DNA of 64,000 nt from Lithodes maja (lineage: Eukaryota > Arthropoda > Malacostraca > Decapoda > Lithodidae), in assembly GCA_037953745.1 (NCBI GenBank), contig JBAKBP010007657.1:33752-97751 (forward strand). The letters are read 5' to 3'. The notes below the pieces were generated by a model. The model had not been told where the DNA came from. It worked only from the letters and a program-made list of their open reading frames with translations, and made no database searches. The position numbers and the translations under genes are program-made. Positions 31,121 through 41,643 of the stretch are shown here, piece after piece (positions within the stretch are counted from its first letter, which is position 1; each line of letters starts with the position of its first letter).

Positions 31121-32970
31121 TGTGACGCATGTCCACGTGTGAGCATGCTGTACAGAACGCCTAGTCATGCCCCACTCTCGCTAGGATCGTCAGGGCAGGA
31201 ACTTTGGCTGTAGTCTATGTAGAGTTTCCTAACTTAGTTCGTGTGAGCCGTTGTACTATAAGTATTATGAATATGTATTTTGTTTTCATCTGAGTCAACG
31301 AGTTCTATTTTATATCATTAGTTATAAGTATTGTGTGTAAAACTTATTTGTAATGATGGGAAGAGAAACAGCCACAGTTAGGTGTCAGTGGGTACGCCAG
31401 GCAGGAGGTAGGCCTAACTCACTAGCACTCCTTCCTCCCTCAGTGCTAGGGGGAGCCTTTGTGTATCCCAGAGGAGAGAGAGAAATTACATAATGGTTGT
31501 CAGTGGGCGGTCCTTAGTAGTTCACGTTGGGCTCACTAGAGGGCCGGGTATAAAAGGGAAGTCTAGCCATTTTTTCATCAGAACTCATTAGGCAGAGCGA
31601 CTTCTCATTTCCCTTGCTAACTATTTATATTCTTCTGACTGATGGGAACTTTCTCTACTACCTTACATTCTTATTTCCTCTTTTCCCTGCCCTGTTTAAC
31701 TTCCATGGTCCCGTTGGTGCAGAGCTAGTCAGCCAACGTATTATCGCTTGAGTTCTCACGAGATACTTGCCTATTAGATAGCCTATTTTGGAAGGGTTGA
31801 CTTAGAATAGGATTGATTTATGTTTGTTGCACTTGTATATGCATTTCCCTGTGTGTTATTATTAGTATTCCTGTTTTCTGCTAGTCTAGGTAATGCTAGA
31901 CTGGGGTAAGGCTTTTCAGTGTTACGAGTTGTTGTTTGATGCAGTGGTTAAGCGATAAACCTGCATACTCGTTTCGGTTCAGTGAAGCCTAGGTTGTCTT
32001 CGCGGCTTACTGTGTTGAGTTAATAATTTACAGTGCGTGAGGGCAAGAGCCTAACCACCCTGTATTTTATTAACAGTTTGTTTTTACTTTGTCAAGGAGC
32101 CGGGAGAAAACCAGATACAAGGGATCTGGATTTCTCAAAGTGCACTTGTTAGTTTTAACGTAATACTTTAAACAGTTGTGAGGACTTCGCTAGGCTACAA
32201 GCCGTTTTTGCTCAGTCACTGCTACCTTTTGCCCACAGTACCCCAGCTAGACTTTACTCGATTAGTAGATACAGAATAGTATTGAAGCTTTCCTTATGTA
32301 TGATATTGTTTATGCACTATTGATTTCATGTGTTGCAAGCTTGGCTTCTTTAGTGATTAGTGGCCCACGAGCACAATCCGAGTAGGCTATTGCCGTTGCA
32401 TTTGCGGAGTACTTCCTTTTAATGTTTGCCATTTACTATTGCATATTCTTTTAATTATTCTTATGCCAATTTAAGCCTTTAATAGTATTTAATTGCCAGT
32501 GTTTTTGCTTATTGAATTACTGTTCAAAATCCGATACGTACTTCTTACGAGCATGCGAGAAGCATCTAACGTTTTTCAGAAGATTCCTTGCTCGATGCTT
32601 AAGGACTATTAATTAACGTAACGTAATAGTGCCGATCCGAAGTAGAGGGTGGTGGACTTCTTAAGTTCATAGTCAAGGGTGGATTACTTCGGCTTCGGCC
32701 AACACTATTCTTTGGTGTTGTTGTTTCTTACTTCATTGTTTGATTGTTGACTAGACTAGATAATTCCTGTCTCATTATTAGTCTGTTGTTGAACACTAGT
32801 ACCGAGTTCTTGTATACCCCGTTATAGCAGATTGAACTCTGGAGGGTATTGGTGTTTTTTGTTCGGCTGGCAGTACTCAAGGGTTGGGATCGTGTGTTTC
32901 CGTTGTGGCAGCGAGCCGTATTCGAGTCCTGATTGAGAGCCCTTGTGTACCCGAGTGCCAGTTCGTAACA
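31121..32970 (+). repeat. 3' LTR of element C
   Basis: An 1850-bp LTR with TATA at 31549-31556, nearly identical to the 5' copy. It contains about 16 bases near 31248 (CCGTTGTACTATAAGT) that are missing from the 5' copy. Confidence 0.95.
32093..32148 (+). other. Conserved LTR stem-loop RNA, element C 3' LTR
   Basis: Same fold as 23883-23939; one base is missing after TTTCTC, outside the inner stems. Confidence 0.75.
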
Positions 32971-33278
32971 ATAGGAATGATGTATGAGTTATAGAGATTC
33001 TATATTTAACATAACCATTGAGGTACCTGAATTGGTGACACGTGAAAACCAAGCTTCTAGGTTGCAATTATATTGACTGCTTCTCCCATATCAAACCTTC
33101 CGATTCATAATATTATCCCTAAAGAACTTTTCGCCTGGACCGGTACCTAATTTTTTAAGTGAACCTTATCATCCGTAGTTCCGTACTCGTGATCACTATT
33201 AGATATTGTCTTCTTGTCCCATTTTCTGTCTTTTTCTTATAATCACATCGTAGCTTTACCTTTATTTCCTGTTCTTGT
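32971..33278. mobile_element. Unclassified TIR element, right part, and flank
   Basis: After the ATAG duplication the sequence to about 33060 matches the right end of the element at 35365-35850 (GAGGTACCTGAATTGG). From about 33061 to 33278 I see nothing recognisable. Confidence 0.6.
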
Positions 33279-35172
33279 TGTTACGTCCTGGGATATATAA
33301 ACACTGGGCTCTTTCTATTGGACTAGGTATGCGGCAACAAGCAACAACGGAAAACGCTAGATCCAACCCTTATCTATAAACCCAGGTAACAAACCACCCT
33401 AAACCGTCAAGAGTCCTGCCTGGACAACGAGGTATCCTATGACTCGGTTACAGGGTGCACGCACTATAGACTGCTGATAGTCAAGCAGGCTATATAAAAG
33501 ATCACACAATTAAGTTGACTTAAAGCTTCAAGGAAAAGATAGATAACGGAATTCAATTGCAGAAACAATTTAATAACAAACTAGAAGAAAGTACATTTAA
33601 CGTTACGTTAATTAATACAACTAATCACCCCTGCGTGAAAGAAGGTGAAAGCAAACAGTCCTCAAAACATCATACCGGTAGACAAGATGCGGGTTTCTAA
33701 ACTGCATGCGGCTACTGTAGGATCTGATGCTTAGCAAAGAAAGTACGTTACGGATTTAGAGAACTCTCAACTCATAAGCAGGAATAAATACTAGTGATAG
33801 GACCTACAGTGTATAATGGCATAGGTATAATTAAATAAAGGCAGCAACTCGCAACATAACCACATACAGGTGTGCTTCTCACTCTTAGTCAGGCAAGCCT
33901 GCTCGGACAGAGTCTCTAAGCCACACCCTGACTCACAATGCTCACAAAAACGGTAAACTGTGGCACAATAACAAGCATACAGAGATCATAAACCCCTAGC
34001 TGTTAATCTGCCAGGTGGCAGAGGTCTAGCCGGAAGGATATAGGCTTCGGATACCCGGGCTGAGCCACCTGCTCTAGCCTAGGGACGTTCCCAGGTCTGT
34101 GCGCCAAATTACTCTAATTGAAAGGGTGCTCTCTTGAGAGACTCAGATCGCAAGTATCTGACTCTCTCCTGGCGACCCTAAAACAAAAGCAAGACGTGCT
34201 AGCGCAGTGCTGAGTGGACTAGGCAAGGGCCCTCACACAACACAACACTAGACACACAGGGACACAGACAAGAAAATGCCCCCAGACTCCCACAGGTATC
34301 CTAGTAAAGTCGTGCGGGTCCACAGGACTCGCACCAGCAGACTTTACTTAAAGGATCGCAAAAAGCCTCCCCTCCAGTCTAGCCCCTGCTAACCTGACAC
34401 AAGAACACACTAGCAAGCATGAAACCACCAAATATGAGACAACAAAAAAGCTTCCTAGGTCTCATTAACAATTAAATCTCCGCATAAGGCCCAAAATCCT
34501 ATCTAGTTATCTGAGAGCTCGTCGTTAATACAATAATAGATATAAGGTCTATCAAGGGGATGAGATAATTAAATAGATTGGTGAAGTAGTGGAAAGAAGG
34601 TATACAAAGTAAGAGAGAAAGTTTCTAAGTGGGGTTGAGAGGGATAGATATCAAGGGGGTCCGAAGGGTACGACAGTGAGGTGAGCTCTGAGTCTTGAAT
34701 CTGTCTGGACCCCGCCCTAGGCATGCAGAATACATCCCATGCTTGGCAACACTCAACACAGTTGCCGGGTCAAAATCCTCTACCCCGTGCGTGAGTCGAA
34801 ACTAAGCCTAACGTTGCAATCAAATGCATATGGCAACGCTTCAGGCTCGTCCCAAGCTGGCAAGCGAAGCAACGTCCCAAGCCGGTCTCTCTCTCCCGCT
34901 CGTCTCCTCCCGCCCTCACTAGACTTACATCTTATATATTATAATGAAATAATCAACTATCGAGAATAAAATATACTAAGATGCGTTGGTTAAGAATAAG
35001 GGCAGCTACAAGCTGTGAAACAACATAAGAATATCCCAGACATTAGTTACGTTGTCGTAGGATAAATACTAAGGAAAAGCCTGCCGGCCGGCTGCCACCA
35101 GCCGGTTTCTAAACGGCTGGGCAGCCGACGCGCGCGCATGCCCGCACGTGGCTACTATGCAGAAGCGTCACA
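33279..35172 (-). repeat. Solo LTR, fourth Gypsy LTR family
   Basis: A 1894-bp stretch from TGTTACGTCC to GCGTCACA, flanked by TTGT on both sides (33275-33278 and 35173-35176). It shares LTR landmarks with A/B, C/D and F (terminal TGTTAC and GTCACA, the stem-loop at 34123-34179, the GCGCCAAATT block) but is a distinct family. No internal region adjoins it, so it is the product of LTR-LTR recombination. Orientation is inferred from the stem-loop. The right end is GC-rich with CGCGCGCGC. Confidence 0.9.
34123..34179 (-). other. Conserved LTR stem-loop RNA, solo LTR
   Basis: Outer stem AGGGT/ACCCT, middle GAGAG/CTCTC, inner TCAGAT/ATCTGA, bulged A, C-TTGC-G cap. The outer and inner stems differ from the other families but still pair. 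Confidence 0.8.
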
Positions 35173-35204
35173 TTGTTTGCATACTTTATTTCCTAAGCAT
35201 ATTT

Positions 35205-35365
35205 ATTACCTCCGTCAACAAAGTTGAAGGAGGTTATGTTTTCGCCTCCGTTTGTATGTCTGTCCGTTTGGGTATAAACAAAATATCTCATAATATTATG
35301 AACCGATTTTCAAAAATGTTTGTGGGCACATAGGGTATCCGCCAAGGAAGAAGTGATTTCGGTCA
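35205..35365 (+). repeat. Dispersed repeat fragment of a widespread animal type
   Basis: GGAGGTTATGTTTTCGCC followed by a TGTCTGTCCGTTTG segment, an ATAAACAAAATATCTC segment, and the phrase ATTATGAACCGATTTT. From memory this arrangement resembles a low-copy motif found in many marine animal genomes. I cannot confirm a family. Confidence 0.4.
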
Positions 35366-35850
35366 ATGTTATCATCTCTCTCCAATTCAGGAACTTCGAT
35401 TATTATGTCATATATGTAATCTTTATGACCCATACAGATAATTCCTAAATATGGCATTACCATCGGAAATGAGTATTTACCCATTATCCAACAATGTTAG
35501 GATATGCCACCCAAAAACTATATTATGTCGTTAACCTAACCTAGCAACCTAACTTAACCTGGGATCTGCCGCCCCTATACCCCGCTGGTATTAGCATTTA
35601 TCTAGACTCTAGAGGTTGACAAAATACTAACAAATACAGTGGAAAATGAAAACAATTAGATCTCCACTGATTCAAGATGGCCACCTCTCTCGGTTCCACC
35701 CATATTTAACCCACTAAGTCTAATTAAATATTTCTAATTTCTGATGGTAATGACATATATTGGAATTATCTATAAGTCATAAAGATTGCATATATGACAT
35801 CATTATCGAGGTACCTGAATTGGCGACAGATGATAACCTTGTCCAAACAT
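35365..35850. mobile_element. Unclassified TIR (foldback/MITE-like) element, second copy
   Basis: The left end (about 35370-35455) and the right end (about 35757-35845) are inverted copies over roughly 80 bases: both contain, in opposite sense, GTTATCATCT, CCAATTCAGG, TGTCATATATG, AATCTTTATGAC and GATAATTCC. The interior matches 22545-22920. It has no coding capacity, and no target duplication could be fixed. Confidence 0.7.
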
Positions 35851-36385
35851 TATTGGGAATTGTATATACAGATATAAATTAATATTTCTATAGTATAGCT
35901 CATATATACTGATTTTCAAAATTCTGTTAATAACATTTGAAGGACAGAACCTCAGAAAACCACAGGCGCCACTGAAGGCACCGAAGGCCCTCAAACTGAA
36001 GTTGTCAAACTTCATCCTCCCGAATTCACCAGCAAAATACATAACAAGAATAGTGAAGGAAAATTAGCAGCTCATGACCTCAGAGCTCTGCCTTCCTACA
36101 GGATCAAAGACAGGACTGGTGGGCGGGTTCTGGCATTCATGGTGAAAACATAATTCACGAGACAGAACCCTCAGTTCCTGTACATCGTGAGCTACGCGCT
36201 TTTCCAAGATCAAGAGTGGTCCAGTGGGCTGAACCACTGCCTTTCCAGCCACGCACGACACTTCAGGTACTTATCCAACATCTAAAGGGAAGGCGATAGG
36301 AATTTTGGGAAACCTCTACCCGATCCTGAAGCTGGCCATATAAAACAGAGTTCAGCAGAAACTGCCTATCATCTTACAACTCCAC
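35851..36385. other. Interval without a recognised feature
   Basis: No repeat or domain was recognised. One plus-strand frame near 35941-36070 is open and hydrophilic, but matches nothing I know. Confidence 0.4.
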
Positions 36386-37150
36386 CATGGTTAGCCAAAA
36401 CAACAAGATCATTGTCATTGCCAAATGGTATAATGTAAAACATTGATATGGTTTTATTACAATATCGGATAACCAAAAAGAAATATTTGTTCATCACAAA
36501 TTAATCTCCAAGAGCAACCCTAAGTTTCTATTGGCAGTGAAAAAGATCCCATCTTGCTCGCCAAAACATCGGAGAAAGACTCAAACATCAAGGAAAACAG
36601 AGGAGGAATCTGACACAAAAGCAAACATATTTGCGTGTATACAGGCAGCGACCGCCATAGCAGGTAACAATAAACAACATTTGTGTCATATCATACCTCT
36701 GATTTTCCAACACAACCATCTGCCTCCAATTTCCATCCCACCAGAGGATTTATAAATTCTAAGACCACAGAAGGAGGAAAGAACAACAAACCAACACCAT
36801 CAAAGAAATCAGAGAAGATGATACTTCCTTCAACCTACAAGATTTGATGATGAGGAGAGGACGATGCAGAAGATGACGAGCATTATAAAGAAGAAGGAGA
36901 AGAGGAAGAAGTACAAGGTCAAAATAATAAAGACCACCAGAAACGAACTCCCAGACCAACACTTCCCCTTACTGGGCGTTCACCGTCCCCCCTCCTGTTC
37001 CAACTCTTCAAAACCTCAAAAGGAAAGAGAGGAACAGCAGAGATAAAACCACCAAGATGCTGAACGATCCCACAGAAGGTGAACCACCCTTCCATGACTG
37101 TCTTCAACATTGAGAAAAGGAGAGGTAACAAATATTACCGGCTGGAAATA
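36386..37150 (+). pseudogene. Y-box protein (cold-shock domain) pseudogene
   Basis: The frame from about 36386 reads AKWYNVKH, stop, YGFITISDNQKEIFVHHKL then SKSNPKFL. This aligns without gaps to the cold-shock domain of Y-box proteins: KWFNVK-x-G-YGFI (RNP1) and VFVH (RNP2), with the Gly of the K-x-GYGF motif changed to TGA (36452-36454). Further on, around 36840-37020, a frame is strongly acidic and Gln-rich, as in Y-box tails, but is out of phase. No introns are visible, so a decayed processed copy is likely. Y-box proteins bind mRNA; this copy is dead. Confidence 0.7.
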
Positions 37151-37703
37151 TAGGGAACTAGAAAGCTTGATAAAGAAAATAATATGAGAGATTACATAGA
37201 GAAATGTCATCCATCAATGAGAATTAGCAAGAACCGTGGCGTCACTCATGTCCGCTCACCCATACATCCATTCATCCACCCTCCTCACCCTCATACGGAT
37301 ACGAGACATTGCCAGAGATGGAGGGTGTAGCTCGCAGATAAATGTGCTGATTATTTGTGGATTCACCTCCCATTTCTGGACGAGGTGACTTATATTTATA
37401 ACTACTAATATTTTAGTATACATCAAAGTAATATAGACAAGGATAATTGAATGACAATCTGTGTTGGTAGGGAACCAATCAGATACAAATATGTGGGGCA
37501 TATGCCCCGCCCTAGTTTAATGTTATATTTTGTATATTGTTATGTTCGACTGCAGATTTACAAAAAACAAAGCCAACCTGTTCTAATAAATATCCCTATA
37601 CACCAGTATATTTATACAAGTTTGATTCACATTATGGGTTATCCTAAAATTAGAAACAAAATATGCTTGGAAAATGTTTATGGATGGTACTTGGATAACG
37701 CAC

Positions 37704-37730
37704 GCACACGCACACACACACACAAACACA

Positions 37731-37779
<49 letters not shown>
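37704..37779. repeat. Compound CA/CT/CA microsatellite
   Basis: ACGCACACGCACACAC, then a CT run of about 34 bases, then ACACACACACAC. No coding role. Confidence 0.9.
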
Positions 37780-37780
<1 letters not shown>

Positions 37781-38234
37781 GTCCTGGTTCAGATCCTTAG
37801 GTGGCGTAATATGAATCTACCCAGCAGAATATATTATTATAGGTCACCTCATAAAGTGCCCCTATTCGTTCTCTTCATAAAAACACCCTCTCACTGACTT
37901 CATTTTATTACCAGGGATTTTCATTTTGTCACCATTTCCCCGCGTTTTTACACTTGTCGGTCATATTACAGTGATATGGTGTTAAATTTTCTTTTAAATT
38001 TTGATTAATATTATGCAATTTTTGTGTAGTGTGGAAAGAATCTGAAGGAATAATTAGTTTTATGTGACCTCTCAGGCGTTTTATTGTTGAAATGATTTTC
38101 AATGTGCAGTGGTGGGCTTTGAACGAATATGACTTGAATCCGATTGCAATAGAATTGCTTCCATCCTTATATAACTTATTCTAACTCAACCAACGAAATT
38201 AATACTTAAGGAGGACAAGTTTCGCAAGGGTACC

Positions 38235-38285
38235 TGTATACGTAGCGAGCAACATTTCGACATATTAACTTGTCATCTTCAGAGC
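38235..38285 (-). other. Hammerhead-ribozyme-like core sequence
   Basis: On minus: CTGAAGA, then a possible stem GACA/TGTC around a short loop, then GAAA. CUGANGA-stem-GAAA is the catalytic core pattern of hammerhead ribozymes, which are known in Penelope-like and other retroelements. A matching cleavage-site stem was not found. Confidence 0.25.
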
Positions 38286-38400
38286 CTAAAAATAAAAGAC
38301 AAAAAAAGCTATATAAAACCAACATACAAATTATTCTATGGGAGTTACACATATTACATAATTATTCTATCCTAAATGACCTAGTCCAGTTGGTTCAGAA

Positions 38401-40751
38401 ACCCACCCGTATCCCGGATCGCTTACCTTGTTTCTAACTTCTAACCCTTCCTCTTATACTGTCGATCGTTTCTCTCCTTTGATCTCCTCCGACCATTAAC
38501 TTATCTCTGTCACCTGTCTATCTCTCCAGTACGGCAACCTGATCCCCCTAGCCATGTGTCGCTATTGGAACTTTGGCTCTGCTAACTCGGAAGCTCTCCG
38601 GATGTACTTTTTTGATATCTCGTGGAAAGATTTTTGCTTCGGTGGCCGGGGACCCTCGGAGAGTGCTGAAAGCATTACCGAGGTAATCCTCTCAGGCATA
38701 GAGGCATACATTCTATCTTCTTTCTCTCACACTAATGCAAAACAAGATATTTTACTCACGCTTGTTCCACTGCTGTCCGCAATGAGGAGGAAGCATTCAA
38801 ACGGTACTGATGCCTTCAAACTCAAGAATCCCATTCTTCCTATATTTCTGCCTGCAATCAAGCCAAATCTGTTTTGCTACTCGCCAAACACTCTTTCATC
38901 AATACTATATGCACTGAACTATCCAACTGTAGCTCTTCCCAAGCTTTCTAGTATCAACCAAAAATCTCTCCAACAATTTTTCTTCCTCATCTTTCCCTCC
39001 CCTTTTCCACTCTGACGGCACTACCGTCACTTCTTCCTCTGACAAAGCTGAACTCTTCGCCCAAACATTTGCTAGAAACTCCACCTTGGATGATTCCGGT
39101 GCTATTCTTCCCTCTCCACCCCCCTTGCACCTACTCATGCCTAATATCCAAATCTCTTCTAAAGATGTACTTTCTACTCTCTCTGGGCTTAATACTAAGA
39201 AGGTGTATGGTCCGGGTGTTGTTCCTCCTGTTGTACTTAAAAACTGTGTTTCCGTGCTGACTCCATGCCTAGGCAAACTCTTCCGGCTCTGTCTCTCCTC
39301 TATCGTCTTTCCTTCTTGCTGGAAGTTTGCTCTCACTCAACCTGTCCCAAAGAAGGGTGACCGCTCTCAACTCTTGTCCAATTGCTCTTATTTTGTGCAC
39401 TTCCAAAGTTTGTAAAACTATTCTTACTTCAAACTGTCTTTAGTATCTCTTCTCATAATATACTCTCAGATCGCTAGAATGGATTCCTTAAGGGTCTCTC
39501 TACTGCAGATCTTCTTTCATATCCTACTAATTCTTTGTCATCCTCCTTTCAGGACTTCGGTGAGACCTTTTCTATTGTGCTAGACATATCGAAGGCCTTT
39601 GATTGAGTCTGGCACAAATCTCTTAATTTTTAAACTACCCTCCTTCGGTTTCTATCCATCTATTTGTGCCTTTATCTCTTATTTCCTTTCTGGCCGTTAC
39701 ATAGCTGCGGTTGTGCACGGCCTCAGCTCGCTTTCTCAATCTGTCAACTCTGGTATTCCTCAGGGCTCTGTCCTATCTCCAATTTTCTTCCTAATATTCA
39801 TTAATGATCTTCTCAACTGTACCTCCAGTCCAATCCATTCATATGCCATTCAACTAGTTTTCCAGACCCCCCCCCCCCCTCCCAGCAAGCAATCACTCAA
39901 AAAATCATGTGATGATGCCATAACACTCTTATCTTTTGACCTATGGACTATTTCCACTTGGGACAAAGAAAATCTTGTTGCTTTCAATGCTTCCAAAACC
40001 CAATTTCTCCATTTATCAAGAGCTCCCACAGGACTATACCTTATACTTCAACAATACACAACTCAACCCTTCATCTTCTCTCAGTATTCTAGGTGTCTCT
40101 TGTTCTTCTGATCTCACTTGGGAAGACCATATTACCACTCTTGCTAAAACAGCTTCCCAGAAGCTGGGTGTGCTTAACCTCCTCTGGGGGTTCTTTACCC
40201 CTGCACAGCTTCTTGCTTTGTACAGGGGCACAGTACGTCCATGTATTGAGTATTGTTCACATGTGTGGAGAGGATCTTCTCACAAAGCACTTATTGATAA
40301 AGTAGAAAAGACAGCCTTTAGTCTCATTTACTCACGTCCACTCACTGACTCTTTGCAATCTCTCTCTCTTCGCCGCATTATTGCATCTCTCTCGCTAATC
40401 TACCGCTATTAGAATAATCAGTGGTCCTTGAAGATCTCTCAGTGTATCCCAGCTCCTCTACGTAGAGTATGTATCACTCGCCTTGCAACACAATCCCACC
40501 CCTACTCTGTGCAGCTCTCCAGTCCAAAAGTCAAACAATATTCCCAATCTTTCTTCTATTCAACAGCTGAGTTCTGTAACTCTCTCCCTGAATCCATCTT
40601 ATCCTTTTCCTATGACATAAATTGCTTCAAACTCTGTGTGTCCAGGCATTTTTGCTCAAACATTCCTAGATTTTGGCCCTGTCACTCTTTCAACTCTGAG
40701 GGAGGTACTCGCCACAGAAAGTTCTGCCTTTTGTCTCCCTTATCCACATAG
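38401..40751 (+). pseudogene. Jockey-like LINE ORF2 remnant (endonuclease-RT spacer, RT, C-terminus)
   Basis: Several frames in order. 38554-39015 has MCRYWNFGSANSEALRMYF and ISWKDFCF (spacer between endonuclease and RT). 39086-39415 has KKVYGPGVVPPVVLKNCV and ALTQPVPKKGDRSQ (first RT motifs). About 39550-39600 has VLDISKAFD then a stop. 39599-40111 has GIPQGSVLSPIFFLIFIND. 39936-40412 has LTWEDHITTLAKTASQKLG and RPCIEYCSHVW. 40428-40751 is the C-terminus. The catalytic F/Y-A-D-D has been lost (HSYAIQLVF). Many frameshifts: inactive. Confidence 0.85.
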
Positions 40752-41095
40752 AAACAAAAGCAATGTACAATGTTTAAAGGGGCAGCATATATGGTATTAT
40801 TAAGACGGGGTTTCATTATTTGTATATACATTGACTTTAGGGTACTCACACCTTTACTCGTGAAAACAAATCTTGTTTTAGTCTAATTTTGCAAAAGTCT
40901 GCATGTTTTCTTACTGCTGAGTAGGGGGTAACCTGTTCGGCTAGTACGTCTAGCACAACAGAATAGGCTTCACCAACTTCCCAGAAGGAGGAAACCATGC
41001 TGGCGATCTAAAAGAAGATTACAAGAAGGAAAATGCTTCACCATTTTTTAATTATGAATAGGGCCTAGTTTAAAAAACATTGGAGATGGAACAAA
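40752..41095. other. Interval without a recognised feature
   Basis: Between the two oppositely oriented pieces of the Jockey-like LINE. No coding or repeat signal was recognised. Confidence 0.4.
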
Positions 41096-41510
41096 TTAAA
41101 GCAATTGGATGATAGTTGTAGGGTTAACAGCGGTCACCCTGTTTTGGGAACGGTTGAATTAGAGCAAACTTCCAGCAAGAAGGAAAAATGTTGGAAAAAC
41201 AGAGAGACAAAGGAATTTTCCTAGGCAGGGAATCAGCACGGAACCACATGTTTTAAGTACAACAGGAGGAACATAATCTGGTCCATACGCCCTCTTCATA
41301 CCTACGGCCAGAGAGGGCAAAAAGTACATAATTATATAGAAGAGATTTAAGATATTAGCCATAAGTAAATGAGAGAGAGAGGCGGAGAGGAAGGAATAGC
41401 ACCGGAATCATCCAAGGTTGAATTTTTAGCCAAAGTTTGTACAAAGAGTTCGGCTTTGTTAGAGAGAGAAGTGACGGTGATGCCGTCAGCGTGGAAAAAA
41501 GGATGGAAAG
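41096..41510 (-). pseudogene. Inverted fragment of the Jockey-like LINE (RT start)
   Basis: The minus strand encodes KRAYGPDYVPPVVLKTCG and LIPCLGKFLCLS, matching KKVYGPGVVPPVVLKNCV at about 39200. At the DNA level 41130-41505 reversed matches about 39000-39365, including the phrase CCTTGGATGATTCCGG. It ends abruptly at about 41510. Confidence 0.8.
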
Positions 41511-41518
41511 ATTATCTA

Positions 41519-41643
41519 TCTATCATTTGACAGTCCCCATGTTCCGTGAATGGATGGCCACGAATGAATCGCCCCTAAACACCTATCTCCTGTCAGATGA
41601 TGCCCCTCCTCCCAACTACCACCGCTTTCTCTCGTATACCTCT
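41519..41643 (-). pseudogene. LINE L3 C-terminal end (left of element F)
   Basis: The minus strand reads VYERKRW, stop, then VFRGDSFVAIHSRNMGTVK and a stop at 41523-41525. This is a conserved C-terminal tail of an arthropod LINE ORF. The preceding part is at 61191 onward, across element F, so the two pieces were contiguous before F inserted (TSD CTCT). Confidence 0.75.

Larger units (their letters stand above)
22925..32970 (+). mobile_element. Ty3/Gypsy LTR retrotransposon C (Gmr1-like, full domain set, decayed)
   Basis: LTRs 22925-24759 and 31121-32970 with target duplication ATAG (22921-22924 and 32971-32974). The internal order gag, protease, integrase, RT, RNase H is seen in full here. 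Integrase upstream of RT is unusual for Ty3/Gypsy and is the defining order of the Gmr1 group. The frame is broken by at least two nonsense codons, several indels and a 637-bp MITE in RT, so C cannot move itself. The LTRs are very similar; the clearest difference is a 16-base indel near 23049. Confidence 0.95.
37151..38400. other. Interval with microsatellites and no recognised gene
   Basis: AT-rich. It contains a compound CA-CT-CA microsatellite at 37704-37779 and a hammerhead-like sequence at about 38235-38285. No protein domain was recognised. Confidence 0.6.

Noticed and set aside
35940..36070. Hydrophilic plus-strand open stretch upstream of the Y-box pseudogene
   Set aside because: No recognisable motif and no start or splice context; could be chance.
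37583..37777. Minus-strand frame with Arg-Glu repeats
   Set aside because: Translation of the CT/CA microsatellite.
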